NCBI RefSeq assembly: GCF_007273535.1
Contig: NZ_RIBP01000001.1
Location: 124,001-188,000 of the forward strand
Length of the DNA: 64,000 nt
Direction: 5' to 3'
Origin: Niallia circulans
GTDB lineage: Bacteria; Bacillota; Bacilli; Bacillales; Cytobacillaceae
The first letter of the stretch is position 1. The number at the start of each line of letters is the position of its first letter. Made by a program: the position numbers and the translations under genes. Positions 11,942 through 21,338 of the stretch are shown here, one piece after another. The notes under the pieces are model-generated. The model had not been told where the DNA came from and did not search any database. It saw nothing but the letters and a program-made list of their open reading frames with translations.

Positions 11942-11965
11942 TTTTATAAAATTAGTTTGTAAAAT
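11942..11965 (+). promoter_or_regulatory. Candidate ROK-repressor operator, regulator side
   Basis: The element begins TTTTATAAAATT and ends TTTGTAAAAT, 11 nt before the ROK start codon. It pairs with the copy at 11788-11811. TTGACA at 11882 with AT-rich sequence about 18 nt downstream is a candidate promoter for the regulator. Confidence 0.5.
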
Positions 11966-11976
11966 GGGGTCTTATC

Positions 11977-13101
11977 ATGGAAAATAACATCACATTTAAA
12001 GATATAAAAAAAAGTAATTACTCCTCGATCTATCATCTAATCTATCAGTATGAGAAGCTTTCCAAGCAAGAAGTAGCGAATCAGCTTAATCTAAGCTTGC
12101 CAACAGTTACCCAAAACCTTGTTCGTTTAGAAAATGAAGGACTAATAGAAAAGAGCGGGCAATTTGAATCCTCTGTTGGAAGGCGGGCTGCTGCATATGC
12201 GATTTGCCCGCAAGCAAGAGTCAGCATAGGTGTGGAGATTGAAAAAAAATCGGTGCAAATAGTGGCGATTGATTTGCGTGGACATGCTTTTCAGCAAGAG
12301 AAAATAGTGATGGAATATGCAGAAGAGGAGCATTATTATAAAAGCTTAAGTCAAGCAGTACAGGCCTTTATTTCGAATCTTCAAGTACAGACAGAACAGG
12401 TTCTGGGAATTGGCTTTGCTGTTCAGGGGTTAACATCGACCAATGGACAAAATATTACGTATGGAAAAATATTAATTTCGACAGGATTAAAAATCGACGT
12501 ATTTGCCCAATATCTTCCTTATTCATGTAGTTTTTTGCATGATGCTAAATGTGCTGCAACGACAGAGCTCTGGGTAAGAGACGATATTGGCGATGCTGTC
12601 TATCTTTCAATTGGTCCCCATCTTGGTGGAGCAATAATTATTAATGGACAAATCTATATGGGAAAAGAAGGCCATAGTGGCACTGTTGAGCATATGACAG
12701 TAAATGCTGAGGGTCCCGCCTGCTACTGCGGGAAAAGGGGATGTATGGAAACATATAGCTCTGTTAATGCATTGCTGAAAGAGGAGGAGTCATTACCATT
12801 CTTCTTCGAAAAAGTCCGTTCAAAGGTCCCTGCCTATACAAATAGGTGGGATGCCTTTTTAGAGTATTTAGCCATTTCTATTAACAATATCCACCTTGTC
12901 CTTAATAGAGATTTTATATTAGGAGGACATTTATCAGCTTACTTAACGGAAGAGGATATAAATACTCTACATGAAAAAGCAAATGAAAAAACAGCGTTCC
13001 CAAGCAATGAAGCATTTATATTTATAAGTCGTTCTGCCGCAAACGGTGTACCTGTGGGTGCTGCTATTCCATTCATACAGACATTTTTGAACACAATTTA
13101 G
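11977..13101 (+). CDS. ROK-family transcriptional repressor (XylR/NagC-like)
   Basis: A 374-residue DNA-binding repressor. An N-terminal winged helix-turn-helix (about 13-70, SKQEVANQLNLSLPTVTQNL) is fused to a ROK sugar-kinase-like domain. The zinc motif CYCGKRGCMETY and the preceding GHSGTVEHM are intact, so it probably senses a sugar or sugar phosphate. The ribosome site is weak (ATGGGG). It is divergent from the SDR-kinase-symporter operon, with matching operator-like elements beside each start, which points to local repression and autoregulation. Confidence 0.87.
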   Translation: MENNITFKDIKKSNYSSIYHLIYQYEKLSKQEVANQLNLSLPTVTQNLVRLENEGLIEKSGQFESSVGRRAAAYAICPQARVSIGVEIEKKSVQIVAIDLRGHAFQQEKIVMEYAEEEHYYKSLSQAVQAFISNLQVQTEQVLGIGFAVQGLTSTNGQNITYGKILISTGLKIDVFAQYLPYSCSFLHDAKCAATTELWVRDDIGDAVYLSIGPHLGGAIIINGQIYMGKEGHSGTVEHMTVNAEGPACYCGKRGCMETYSSVNALLKEEESLPFFFEKVRSKVPAYTNRWDAFLEYLAISINNIHLVLNRDFILGGHLSAYLTEEDINTLHEKANEKTAFPSNEAFIFISRSAANGVPVGAAIPFIQTFLNTI

Positions 13102-13109
13102 AAAAAAAC

Positions 13110-13162
13110 AAGACAGCAAGCCAGATACTTCACTGTGTCTAGCCTTCCTGTCTTTTTTTTTG
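13110..13162 (+). terminator. Terminator after the ROK repressor
   Basis: A long imperfect stem (AAGACAG ... CTGTCTT, with an inner AGATAC/GTGTCT segment) is followed by nine T residues. Confidence 0.8.
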
Positions 13163-13560
13163 CATAATGTGCTTGGAAACGCTCTGTTTTAATTCTGCTT
13201 CCTTTAATTTTGGTGTTACCCTTATTATTCTCTTTTAAATTTAACTGATTCCGATTGTCTTGATATTTTTAAAATGTTTATAGGCCTGTTCTCGCAGCAT
13301 TTCTCCATACGAATATCTAAATATTCTTCCTTCAATTTTTTGAGCAATTTAAGAATATCAGTCTCAATATTTTTTTGATTGTTTCCTCATAATCCTCGAA
13401 TGCATTTGCTTGTCCACAACTTTTTTTTTGCCCTCCGTTTCTCGAGATTTCCGTAATATAAATGTCAAAGGATGGGACTTTTCTTGCTTGCGCTTTTGCT
13501 AATTAGTATTAGCGTTTGAGGGTGTTTTGGTAAGATATATGAAAAATTAGAAAACTTTCC
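13163..13560. other. Non-coding or decayed stretch
   Basis: No gene with a ribosome site is seen. On the reverse strand, short open runs in shifting frames (13246-13450) include peptide-like stretches such as REQAYKHFKNIKTIGIS broken by stops. They could be an eroded gene, but I cannot assign a family. Confidence 0.3.
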
Positions 13561-13569
13561 AATCCCTAG

Positions 13570-13598
13570 TTGACAGATGGGTGAAATAAGTATAAATT
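13570..13598 (+). promoter_or_regulatory. Promoter of the sulfate transporter operon
   Basis: TTGACA (13570-13575), a 17-nt spacer and TAAATT (13593-13598) predict transcription from about 13605, giving a leader of some 115 nt that contains a terminator. Confidence 0.55.
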
Positions 13599-13656
13599 AC
13601 GAATTAGAAAACTTAATTTTAAAAATTTTATAATAATGACGCTGATCAGATAACTG

Positions 13657-13698
13657 AAAGCTGCTACCTTTTTCTTAAAAAGTTGGCAGCTTTTTTTT
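13657..13698 (+). terminator. Leader terminator (attenuator) before sbp
   Basis: A stem of about 17 bp (AAAGCTGC... with ...GCAGCTTT, a few mismatches) is followed by a run of eight T residues. It lies between the promoter and the sbp start, with no gene before it to terminate. I see no S-box or T-box sequence, so the controlling signal is unknown. Confidence 0.7.
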
Positions 13699-13722
13699 AT
13701 AAAAAAAGGGGGAGCTCTAACT

Positions 13723-14775
13723 ATGAAAAGAAAAAAGATATCATTTTTTAAGACAACTGCACTAATATTGGCCGTTTTCGTAACCCTTGCTGGGTGCAGC
13801 AGTTCGGAAAGCAGCGGGGAAAGCTTTGATTCCAAAAAAGTAGAATTATTGAATGTTTCCTATGATCCAACGAGAGAGCTGTATGAAGAATATAACAAAG
13901 CGTTTGCAGACTATTGGAATGAAAAAACAGGGCAGGATGTAACCGTTCAACAGTCACATGGCGGATCAGGCAAACAAGCACGAGCTGTCATTGATGGGAT
14001 TGAAGCAGATGTCGTGACATTGGCTCTAGCTGGAGATATTGATGCGATTGTGAAGGAAAGAGGAATTATCTCAGAGGATTGGCAATCGAAGCTGGAGAAT
14101 AACTCGACTCCATATACTTCGACTATCGTGTTTTTAGTAAGAAAGGGTAATCCAAAGAATATTCAAGATTGGGATGACTTAATTAAGGACGATGTTTCTG
14201 TTATTACTCCAAATCCAAAAACATCAGGCGGTGCCCGTTGGAATTATCTTGCAGCATGGGCGTATGCTGACAAACAATTTAATGGAGACGAAACGAAAAT
14301 TAAAGATTTTGTGAAAAAGCTTTTTTCAAATGTCGCAGTTCTTGATTCAGGAGCACGCGATTCAACTAACACATTTGTACAACGGGAGATTGGTGATGTG
14401 TTAATTGCTTGGGAGAACGAAGCGTACTTAGCTATTAATGAATTAGGGAAGGAAAACTTTGAAATTGTTAGCCCATCCTTGAGTATACTAGCAGAGCCGC
14501 CAGTTGCTGTAGTTGATGATATTGCTAAGAAAAAAGGAACAACCGAAGTTGCTACAGAGTACTTAAAATATTTATACAGTGAAACAGGCCAAGAAATTGC
14601 AGCGAAAAACTACTATCGTCCTCGTGATAAGGATGTACTGGCAAAATATGCTGACCAATTTGAAGATATTGATTTAGTGACAATTGATGATGATTTTGGC
14701 GGTTGGACAAAAGCTCAGGAAACACATTTTGCTGATGGAGGCACATTCGACGAAATTTACGTTCCATCAAACTAA
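13723..14775 (+). CDS. sbp: Sulfate ABC transporter substrate-binding lipoprotein
   Basis: A 350-residue lipoprotein that captures sulfate outside the membrane for the CysTWA importer. The signal peptide ends in lipobox LAGC with C25 as the lipidated residue. The mature part follows proteobacterial Sbp almost line by line: [30 protein letters not shown], the sulfate-loop region [25 protein letters not shown], and NYYRPRD near the end. This favours sulfate over thiosulfate, although the families overlap. A strong GGGGGAG ribosome site is present. It is the first gene of a four-gene operon with a conditional-looking terminator in its leader. Confidence 0.93.
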   Translation: MKRKKISFFKTTALILAVFVTLAGCSSSESSGESFDSKKVELLNVSYDPTRELYEEYNKAFADYWNEKTGQDVTVQQSHGGSGKQARAVIDGIEADVVTLALAGDIDAIVKERGIISEDWQSKLENNSTPYTSTIVFLVRKGNPKNIQDWDDLIKDDVSVITPNPKTSGGARWNYLAAWAYADKQFNGDETKIKDFVKKLFSNVAVLDSGARDSTNTFVQREIGDVLIAWENEAYLAINELGKENFEIVSPSLSILAEPPVAVVDDIAKKKGTTEVATEYLKYLYSETGQEIAAKNYYRPRDKDVLAKYADQFEDIDLVTIDDDFGGWTKAQETHFADGGTFDEIYVPSN

Positions 14776-14856
14776 TCAATTATCATCATTACCTGTTTCA
14801 CAAGCGTGGAAAGGTAATGATGATTTACGATTCTTTACAATAAAAGAGGTGAGTAA

Positions 14857-15699
14857 ATGAGGAAAGAAACGAAGCAAAGAAAAGTGAAAAGAAGTAATGT
14901 TCTTCCTGGCTTTGGCCTTTCGTTAGGATATACGATGCTATATATAAGCATCCTTGTTATATTGCCATTGTTTATGATATTTTTTAACACCACTAAAATG
15001 GGCTGGAGTGAGTTTTGGGATACTGTCCTTGATCCTCGAGTTGTTGCTTCTTATAAATTAAGCTTCGGAGCATCATTTACAGCTGCATTAATCAATGTTG
15101 TATTCGGTGTTCTCCTTGCATGGGTGCTTGTCCGGTATCCATTTCCGGGGAAAAGAATTGTGGACGGTCTTGTGGATTTACCTTTTGCACTGCCAACAGC
15201 AGTTGCTGGGATTGCTTTGACTACTTTATACGCACCAAATGGATGGATTGGAAGTCTGCTTGGCTTTAAAGTGGCCTTTACGCCTATCGGTGTAACGATT
15301 GCACTGACTTTCATTGGCTTGCCGTTTGTTGTGAGAATGGTTCAGCCAGTTTTGCAAAATCTTGAGCGGGAAGTAGAGGAAGCATCAGCGAGTCTTGGAG
15401 CTTCTAGACTTCAAACCTTTACAAGGGTCATCTTTCCAGAGCTGCTTCCCTCCATTCTGGCAGGTTTCACGTTAGCATTTGCCAGATCTTTAGGAGAATA
15501 TGGATCAGTTGTTTTTATCGCAGGCAATATGCCGATGAAAACGGAAATAACCCCATTACTGATAATTACAAAGCTGGAACAATACGATTATACAGGGGCG
15601 ACAGCAATTGCTTCTGTAATGTTGTTTGTGTCCTTCCTTTTGCTTTTCTTTATAAACCTTTTACAGTGGTGGACAAACAGGAATATGACAGCAAATTAA
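14857..15699 (+). CDS. cysT: Sulfate ABC transporter permease CysT (CysU)
   Basis: A 280-residue inner-membrane permease with six predicted helices. It contains the EAA loop EEASASLGASRLQTFTRVIFPEL, which docks the ATPase, and the FARSLGEYGSVVFIAGNMP sequence typical of CysT/CysU. The ribosome site is AAAGAGGTG. It lies 81 bp after sbp and 16 bp before cysW; the two permeases form a heterodimer channel. Confidence 0.93.
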   Translation: MRKETKQRKVKRSNVLPGFGLSLGYTMLYISILVILPLFMIFFNTTKMGWSEFWDTVLDPRVVASYKLSFGASFTAALINVVFGVLLAWVLVRYPFPGKRIVDGLVDLPFALPTAVAGIALTTLYAPNGWIGSLLGFKVAFTPIGVTIALTFIGLPFVVRMVQPVLQNLEREVEEASASLGASRLQTFTRVIFPELLPSILAGFTLAFARSLGEYGSVVFIAGNMPMKTEITPLLIITKLEQYDYTGATAIASVMLFVSFLLLFFINLLQWWTNRNMTAN

Positions 15700-15715
15700 G
15701 AAAGGAGGAGAAACA

Positions 15716-16594
15716 TTGGCAGGAAATGTACCATTACAACCAAACACAGCACCAGCCTATCAAAAGAAAGCGGCTGCATCAGAGCCAGCTTGGGTGCGAA
15801 CTATTTTAATCACCATATCACTTGTTTTTTTAGGATTGTTTCTAGTTCTTCCATTAATCACTATTTTCATTCAAGCATTTGATCAGGGTGTGCAGGTCTA
15901 TCTTGCTGCAATCACGGATCCTGAAGCAATGTCAGCAATTAAGCTGACATTATTAGTTGTTGTTATTGCAGTCCCTTTGAATGCCATTTTTGGTGTGGCT
16001 GCAGCTTGGGCTGTTTCCAAGTTCCAGTTTAGAGGTAAGAATTTGCTGATTACCATTATCGACTTACCGTTTGCAGTGTCGCCAGTTATTGCTGGTTTAG
16101 TATTTGTCCTGTTATTCAGTACACACGGCTTGTTTGGAGAATGGCTCTATGCTCATGACATTAAAATAATCTTTGCTGTGCCGGGAATTGTTCTTGCTAC
16201 CATTTTTGTAACATTACCATTTGTAGCACGGGAATTGATTCCATTAATGCAAGCTCAAGGGACATCAGAAGAAGAGGCTTCTCTGACACTGGGTGCAAAT
16301 GGCTGGAAAACCTTTTGGTATGTGACCATTCCAAATATAAAATGGGGCTTGCTATATGGAATTATCCTGTGTAACGCAAGGGCGATTGGCGAGTTTGGCG
16401 CAGTATCCGTAGTGTCAGGACATATCAGGGGCTTAACAAATACAATGCCTCTTCATATTGAAATTTTATATGGGGAGTATCAGTTTGCAGCCGCCTTTGC
16501 AGTTGCCACATTAATGTCTATTTTAGCAATTATTACATTGATTATAAAAAGTGTGCTGGAGTGGAAAACAAAAAAACAATTCAGCAATTTGTAA
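15716..16594 (+). CDS. cysW: Sulfate ABC transporter permease CysW
   Basis: A 292-residue second permease of the sulfate importer with six predicted helices. It carries the EAA motif [20 protein letters not shown] and the CysW-type [21 protein letters not shown]. Translation starts at TTG 15716, fixed by AAAGGAGGAG at 15701-15710 at ideal spacing; no ATG is nearby in frame. It sits between cysT and cysA. Confidence 0.92.
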   Translation: MAGNVPLQPNTAPAYQKKAAASEPAWVRTILITISLVFLGLFLVLPLITIFIQAFDQGVQVYLAAITDPEAMSAIKLTLLVVVIAVPLNAIFGVAAAWAVSKFQFRGKNLLITIIDLPFAVSPVIAGLVFVLLFSTHGLFGEWLYAHDIKIIFAVPGIVLATIFVTLPFVARELIPLMQAQGTSEEEASLTLGANGWKTFWYVTIPNIKWGLLYGIILCNARAIGEFGAVSVVSGHIRGLTNTMPLHIEILYGEYQFAAAFAVATLMSILAIITLIIKSVLEWKTKKQFSNL

Positions 16595-16616
16595 AGAAGC
16601 AAAGGGGTGGTTGGAT

Positions 16617-17690
16617 ATGAGTATTGTCATTGATAATGTTTCAAAATCATTTGGCTCTTTTCAAGCATTACAGGATATAGATTTGGAAATCCAAACAGGA
16701 GAGCTTGTCGCATTATTAGGTCCGTCCGGATCTGGGAAGACGTCACTGTTAAGAATTATTGCTGGTTTAGAATATGCCGATGAAGGCTCGATCTATTTTG
16801 GCAGTGATGAAATAACCGATATAAATACTAAAGACAGAAAGGTAGGCTTTGTTTTTCAACATTATGCACTGTTTCGTCATATGAATGTGTTTGATAACAT
16901 TGCCTACGGTTTGAAGGTCAGGCCGAAAAACACAAGACCAGCTAAGAAGGAAATAGAAAAAAAAGTGAATGAACTGCTGCAGCTAGTTAAATTGGAAGAA
17001 CTGGCAAAGCGTTATCCTGCCCAGCTGTCAGGTGGACAGAAGCAGCGTGTTGCTCTTGCACGTGCTTTGGCTGTCGAACCGAAAGTATTGCTTTTGGATG
17101 AACCATTTGGAGCTTTAGATGCAAAGGTCAGAAAGGATTTAAGACGCTGGTTAAGAAATCTTCATAATGAATTCAATATCACCAGTATTTTCGTTACACA
17201 TGATCAAGAGGAAGCGCTTGATGTAGCGGACAGAATTGTCGTGATGAATAACGGGAAGGTGGAACAAATCGGCTCACCTGAGGAAGTGTATGAGCATCCG
17301 AAAAACCCATTTGTATATGATTTCCTTGGAAATGTTAATTTGTTTCATGGCAGACTTGATAACGGAAAGCTAAGTCAAGGTAATGCTCAGTTTCCAGTTC
17401 CAGGAGTTCAGCATGAACAGGACCAGCAAGCAATTGGGTATGTCCGACCACATGATATAAATATAACAAAAGATGAAAGTGGTCAGGATTCTATCAAAGC
17501 AACGATTACACATATTCACGTTGTTGGTCCTATTGTCCATATTGAGTTGAAAAGAACCGACAATGACGAGTTTTTAGAAGCAGAAATAACAAAGGAGCTA
17601 TATCGTACACTTGGCTTGCAAACAAAGGAAAATGTATATGTTAGACCAAGTCAGCTGAAGGTGTTTTTTCCTGACGATTACTCTATATGA
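16617..17690 (+). CDS. cysA: Sulfate ABC transporter ATP-binding protein CysA
   Basis: A 357-residue ATPase that powers the CysTW channel. It has Walker [13 protein letters not shown]-loop FVFQHYALF, signature LSGGQKQR, Walker [12 protein letters not shown] and the switch His in [10 protein letters not shown], then a C-terminal regulatory domain (about 235-357). ATG 16617 is chosen because AAAGGGGTGG precedes it; a longer in-frame reading from 16551 would overlap cysW and lacks a ribosome site. A terminator follows at once, closing the operon. Confidence 0.92.
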   Translation: MSIVIDNVSKSFGSFQALQDIDLEIQTGELVALLGPSGSGKTSLLRIIAGLEYADEGSIYFGSDEITDINTKDRKVGFVFQHYALFRHMNVFDNIAYGLKVRPKNTRPAKKEIEKKVNELLQLVKLEELAKRYPAQLSGGQKQRVALARALAVEPKVLLLDEPFGALDAKVRKDLRRWLRNLHNEFNITSIFVTHDQEEALDVADRIVVMNNGKVEQIGSPEEVYEHPKNPFVYDFLGNVNLFHGRLDNGKLSQGNAQFPVPGVQHEQDQQAIGYVRPHDINITKDESGQDSIKATITHIHVVGPIVHIELKRTDNDEFLEAEITKELYRTLGLQTKENVYVRPSQLKVFFPDDYSI

Positions 17691-17698
17691 TAGGATGA

Positions 17699-17720
17699 GG
17701 CTGCATTTTGCAGCTTTTTT
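17699..17720 (+). terminator. Terminator of the sulfate operon
   Basis: A short GGCTGCA/TGCAGCT stem with a run of six T residues lies 9 bp after the cysA stop. Confidence 0.8.
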
Positions 17721-17811
17721 GTTGTGTTAGCTATACTCTTCCTCGATAAAATTGCTCGTTGCTTGTCTGCGTTTTTCCATTAGTCTATTCTTAAAGGAAG
17801 GGGTTGTGATT

Positions 17812-18573
17812 ATGGATAATAATACGAAGTTCAATGGAAAGGCGAAGGTGTATGCAGCATACCGACCAGACTATCCAAAGCAGCTGTTGAATGATTTAAT
17901 CTCCGAGTGTGAGCTAAGTATAAATTCAACAGTAGCTGATATTGGCGCAGGAACCGGGATTCTAACAAAACAGCTTTTAGATTTAGAGCTAACGGTATTT
18001 GCTGTTGAACCAAACGAAGATATGCGGCAAGCTGCGATAGAATTGCTAAAAGACTACAAATGCAATACTTTAGTTAATGGAGCGGCAGAAAACACGACAT
18101 TACCTCCAAATAGTGTTGATCTAGTTACAGCGGCTCAAAGTTTTCATTGGTTTAATAAAGAAGAATTTCATAAAGAATGTCAAAGAATACTTAAGAAGGG
18201 TGGAAAAGTCGCTATAATCGCAAATGAACGGATAGATGAAGCATCAGTGAACTTGGAAATTGCCGATGTATTTAGACGTTATTGTCCAAAATTTAACGGC
18301 TTTTCGAATGGGTTGAATGGTTCACAGGAGGTTTATGACTCTTTCTTTAATAGAAATTACCAGGAAATAATATATGAATATCCGTTAAAGTATAATAAAT
18401 CAACTTTTATTGGCAGACATTTATCCTCATCATTTGCCTTAAAGGAAGGGGATAAGCAATTCTCTATGCTTGTTGAAGCATTAGCCGCTATATTTGACAA
18501 GTATGGCGAAAACGGACTGTTATATATGCCTAATGTAACAAAATGCAGATACGGCGCAATTCTGGCAAAATAG
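17812..18573 (+). CDS. Class I SAM-dependent methyltransferase
   Basis: A 253-residue methyltransferase. Motif I VADIGAGTGILTKQLLD binds S-adenosylmethionine, the acidic end of beta2 is FAVEPNEDMR, and LVTAAQSFHWF and RILKKGGKVAII are the usual motifs IV and V. The AAAGGAAGGGG ribosome site supports ATG 17812. The acceptor substrate is unknown. It converges with the HPr-like gene, only 8 bp apart, and no terminator hairpin is obvious between them. Confidence 0.85.
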   Translation: MDNNTKFNGKAKVYAAYRPDYPKQLLNDLISECELSINSTVADIGAGTGILTKQLLDLELTVFAVEPNEDMRQAAIELLKDYKCNTLVNGAAENTTLPPNSVDLVTAAQSFHWFNKEEFHKECQRILKKGGKVAIIANERIDEASVNLEIADVFRRYCPKFNGFSNGLNGSQEVYDSFFNRNYQEIIYEYPLKYNKSTFIGRHLSSSFALKEGDKQFSMLVEALAAIFDKYGENGLLYMPNVTKCRYGAILAK

Positions 18574-18581
18574 CAAAAAAG

Positions 18582-18857
18582 TCAAGAAATTCTCCAAGTA
18601 TCTATGAGGGCTTTTTCAATTGCCTGTATTGCTTGCTGCTCATCCGCACCATCTGCCCAAATCTTAAAGGTTGTGCCAGGTTTTATTTCCAAAGACATGA
18701 CGTCCATAATTGCTGCGGGCGAATTTTTGAGACAAACAGATCGACCTTTATATTCTAAATAGATACTGGATTGGAACAAGGACGCTGTGTTAATTAATAA
18801 GCATGTAGGCCGGGCAAATCCCGTGATGGCAATAATGTTAAATCGCATTTCGGTCAA
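18582..18857 (-). CDS. Degenerate HPr-like protein lacking both phosphorylation sites
   Basis: A 91-residue protein with the HPr/Crh fold: the sequence follows B. subtilis HPr through TGFARPTCLLINTAS, YLEYKGRSV, IMDVMSLEI and GADEQQAIQAIEKAL. The catalytic His15 of HPr (GIHARP) is replaced by Phe in GFARP. The residue before IMxVMSL, regulatory Ser46 in HPr, is Ala and is preceded by a four-residue insertion (NSPA). It therefore should neither carry PTS phosphate nor act as a P-Ser co-repressor for CcpA. Translation starts at TTG, with AGGAGG 9 nt upstream. Role unknown; ligand-binding or decoy functions are possible. Confidence 0.75.
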   Translation of the reverse strand: MTEMRFNIIAITGFARPTCLLINTASLFQSSIYLEYKGRSVCLKNSPAAIMDVMSLEIKPGTTFKIWADGADEQQAIQAIEKALIDTWRIS

Positions 18858-19025
18858 TTTCTAGTTCCTCCTGTTATTATGTTAATTATTATTTTCATTA
18901 TCGTATAGGATAAAAGGAAAGTGATAACCCATTTATCGCAAAAGGTTGCCTATTACTATCACAGCTATTATCGAATCGTAGTAAATCCTTTATAATGCAA
19001 GTAGTTAAATGAAAAGGAGACAGTT

Positions 19026-19943
19026 ATGACAGTGCAAACGACAAATCAATTGAGTGAATTAGGCAAGCTTGTTGAGCGTTTTACAAAGGAAGAAGGTTTA
19101 AATAATACTGCTGTGCCGTCTTTGTTTTTTATTCGCGAGTCTCAAGTTACAGAGCCAATACATGCAGTCTTTAAGCCATCGATTTGTATTATTCTTCAAG
19201 GCGAAAAAGAGGTCCTGCTTGCTCAGGAACGCTTTCAGTACGGACCACAGGATTATATTGTTTCATCTGTTCATTTACCTGTTGTTGGGCAAGTAATCAA
19301 GGCTGCTAAAGATGCTCCGTATTTAGCCTTCAAGCTTGAGTTCACAGCGAGAGATATATTTGGCTTGATAAGCGATCCTAACAGCCAATTGGAAAGAAAG
19401 AAGAATATGAATAGAGCCATGTATATTAGCAAGGCAGACCATTCATTGTTAGATGCAGCAACAAGGCTTGGCCAATTGTTGGAAAAACCAGAGCATATAC
19501 CAGTGCTTGCGCCATTATACAAAAAAGAAATATTGTATCTGGTCTTACAAGGTCCACATGGAGCCACCCTGCGGCAAATGGCGATAGAAGGCAGCCAAAC
19601 GTATCGAATCAGCGAAGTGATTGACCATATTAAGCTAAATTATGTCAGTGCCTTTCGCATAGAAGATCTTGCAGATAAGGCAAACATGAGTGTGGCAACA
19701 CTTCATCGTTACTTTAAACAGGTGACAGCAATGAGTCCGATACAATTTCAAAAGAACCTAAGGCTGCAGGAAGCAAGGCGAAGATTACTGGCAGAATCTA
19801 CCGACGCAGCCGAAGTAGCATTTCAAGTTGGCTATGAAAGCCCGTCCCAATTCAGTCGTGAATATTCGAGGATGTTTGGACTTCCGCCAAAAGAAGATAT
19901 AAAACAGTTAAGAGCGAATCCTGTCCAAAGTAAAAATGCATAA
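19026..19943 (+). CDS. AraC-family regulator with N-terminal AraC_N domain
   Basis: A 305-residue transcriptional regulator. The N-terminal half (about 25-180) is the AraC_N effector domain with the typical PSICIILQGEKEVLL. The C-terminal part is an AraC double helix-turn-helix (about 205-300): FRIEDLADKANMSVATLHRYFK, then AAEVAFQVGYESPSQFSREY. AAAAGGAGA precedes the ATG. It may regulate its downstream neighbour, an efflux pump, but a terminator separates them and the pump carries a TetR-type operator. Confidence 0.85.
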   Translation: MTVQTTNQLSELGKLVERFTKEEGLNNTAVPSLFFIRESQVTEPIHAVFKPSICIILQGEKEVLLAQERFQYGPQDYIVSSVHLPVVGQVIKAAKDAPYLAFKLEFTARDIFGLISDPNSQLERKKNMNRAMYISKADHSLLDAATRLGQLLEKPEHIPVLAPLYKKEILYLVLQGPHGATLRQMAIEGSQTYRISEVIDHIKLNYVSAFRIEDLADKANMSVATLHRYFKQVTAMSPIQFQKNLRLQEARRRLLAESTDAAEVAFQVGYESPSQFSREYSRMFGLPPKEDIKQLRANPVQSKNA

Positions 19944-19952
19944 GTCATACAA

Positions 19953-19989
19953 AAAATGTGGAGAATATTCATTCAACCACATTTTTTTT
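19953..19989 (+). terminator. Terminator after the AraC regulator
   Basis: AAAATGTGG/CCACATTTT arms (19953-19961, 19977-19985) are followed by a T run. Confidence 0.8.
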
Positions 19990-20019
19990 GTATTTGCTTC
20001 CCTTTATAGGTAATAATAA

Positions 20020-20067
20020 TTGCCGAAAACACTATAATTTGGTATGATAACTAACGACCGTTCGTTA
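20020..20067 (+). promoter_or_regulatory. Promoter with overlapping TetR-type operator
   Basis: TTGCCG (20020-20025), a 17-nt spacer and TATGAT (20043-20048) form a promoter for the efflux gene. Immediately downstream, TAACGA and TCGTTA (20052-20067) form an inverted repeat with a 4-bp centre, the look of a TetR-family operator placed at the start of transcription. No TetR gene is in the window. Confidence 0.65.
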
Positions 20068-20120
20068 AGGTGGGTCGCGACAAAAATAATGATTTCATCA
20101 TTTTAGGGAAGTGAGTTCAC

Positions 20121-21338
20121 ATGCAAAAACCAATTAAGGAACAAAAAATGGTATTAATCATTTTATTAAGTAATCTTTTCATCGTATTTTTAGGAATTGG
20201 TTTAATCATTCCAGTAATGCCTTCATTCATGAACATGATGCATATAACAGGAAGTACGATGGGCTATCTTGTTGCTGTATTTGCTTTTGCCCAGTTGATT
20301 GTGTCTCCGTTTGCAGGCAGATGGGTAGATAGTATTGGCAGAAAGAAGATGATTGTTTTTGGTTTAGTGATATTTGGAATCTCAGAGTTGATTTTCGGAC
20401 TGGGAACCAATGTTTCCGTGTTATATATATCAAGAATACTAGGCGGAATCAGTGCTGCCTTCATCATGCCTGCTGTAACAGCATATGTAGCCGATATTAC
20501 GACAATACAAGATAGGTCAAAAGCGATGGGCTATGTTTCTGCCGCCATCAGCACTGGGTTTATCATAGGACCAGGTGCAGGGGGCTTTATCGCTGATTTT
20601 GGAATCCGCGTGCCGTTTTTCTTCGCAGCAGTGATTGCCTTTTTAGCAGCGTTCACCTCTGTCTTTATCTTAAAAGAACCATTGTCTAAGAGTGAGCTTG
20701 CAGAACTTGCCGCAAATACGCAGAAGTCTAATTTCTTTAAAGACTTAAAGAAATCGACTCAACCGATTTATTTAATTGCTTTTATTATTGTCTTTGTCCT
20801 AGCCTTTGGTTTATCAGCCTATGAAACAGTGTTTAGCCTGTTTTCTGATCATAAGTTTGGATTTACACCGAAGGATATTGCCACAATTATTACAATCAGT
20901 TCAATATTTGCTGTTATTGTGCAGATTCTTTGGTTCGGAAAATTGGTAAATAAGCTTGGAGAGAAAGCAGTCATCCAGCTTTGCTTAATCATCGGTGCTG
21001 TTTTAGCGTTTGCATCAACGATTATGTCTGGATTTATTGCTGTTTTGCTTGTTACCTGCTTTATCTTCCTGGCCTTTGATTTGCTGCGGCCAGCTCTGAC
21101 GACTTTTCTGTCAAAAACAGCGGGTAAACAACAAGGCTTTGTGGCAGGAATGAACTCAACCTACACAAGTTTAGGAACAATTTTCGGTCCAGCACTTGGT
21201 GGAATATTATTTGATATCAATATCAATTTTCCATTCCTGTTTGCAGGTGTTGTAATGATTGTTGGCTTGGGTCTTACGATGATTTGGAAAGAGAAAGCCG
21301 ATGGTGTAGTTTACGATGTTTCGAATAATACTGATTAA
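20121..21338 (+). CDS. MFS drug efflux transporter (NorA/Bmr/Blt-like)
   Basis: A 405-residue 12-helix major facilitator of the DHA1 drug:H+ antiporter type. The N-terminus (IPVMPSFMNMMHITGSTMG), motif A GRWVDSIGRKKMIVFGL, R-ILGGISAAFIMPAVTAYV, and motif C GFIIGPGAGGFIADFG resemble NorA, Bmr and Blt. The ribosome site is GGGAAGTGAG. It is expected to expel lipophilic cations or fluoroquinolone-like compounds. A palindrome over its promoter suggests repression by a TetR-family protein encoded elsewhere. Confidence 0.85.
   Translation: MQKPIKEQKMVLIILLSNLFIVFLGIGLIIPVMPSFMNMMHITGSTMGYLVAVFAFAQLIVSPFAGRWVDSIGRKKMIVFGLVIFGISELIFGLGTNVSVLYISRILGGISAAFIMPAVTAYVADITTIQDRSKAMGYVSAAISTGFIIGPGAGGFIADFGIRVPFFFAAVIAFLAAFTSVFILKEPLSKSELAELAANTQKSNFFKDLKKSTQPIYLIAFIIVFVLAFGLSAYETVFSLFSDHKFGFTPKDIATIITISSIFAVIVQILWFGKLVNKLGEKAVIQLCLIIGAVLAFASTIMSGFIAVLLVTCFIFLAFDLLRPALTTFLSKTAGKQQGFVAGMNSTYTSLGTIFGPALGGILFDININFPFLFAGVVMIVGLGLTMIWKEKADGVVYDVSNNTD

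Noticed and set aside
13175-13195. cre-like sequence GGAAACGCTCTG
   Set aside because: It deviates from the cre consensus at three or more positions and lies after a terminator with no gene to control nearby.
13246-13460. Protein-like runs on the reverse strand (REQAYKHFKNIKTIGIS and others)
   Set aside because: They fall in different frames with several stops and match no family I know; recorded only as a possible remnant.
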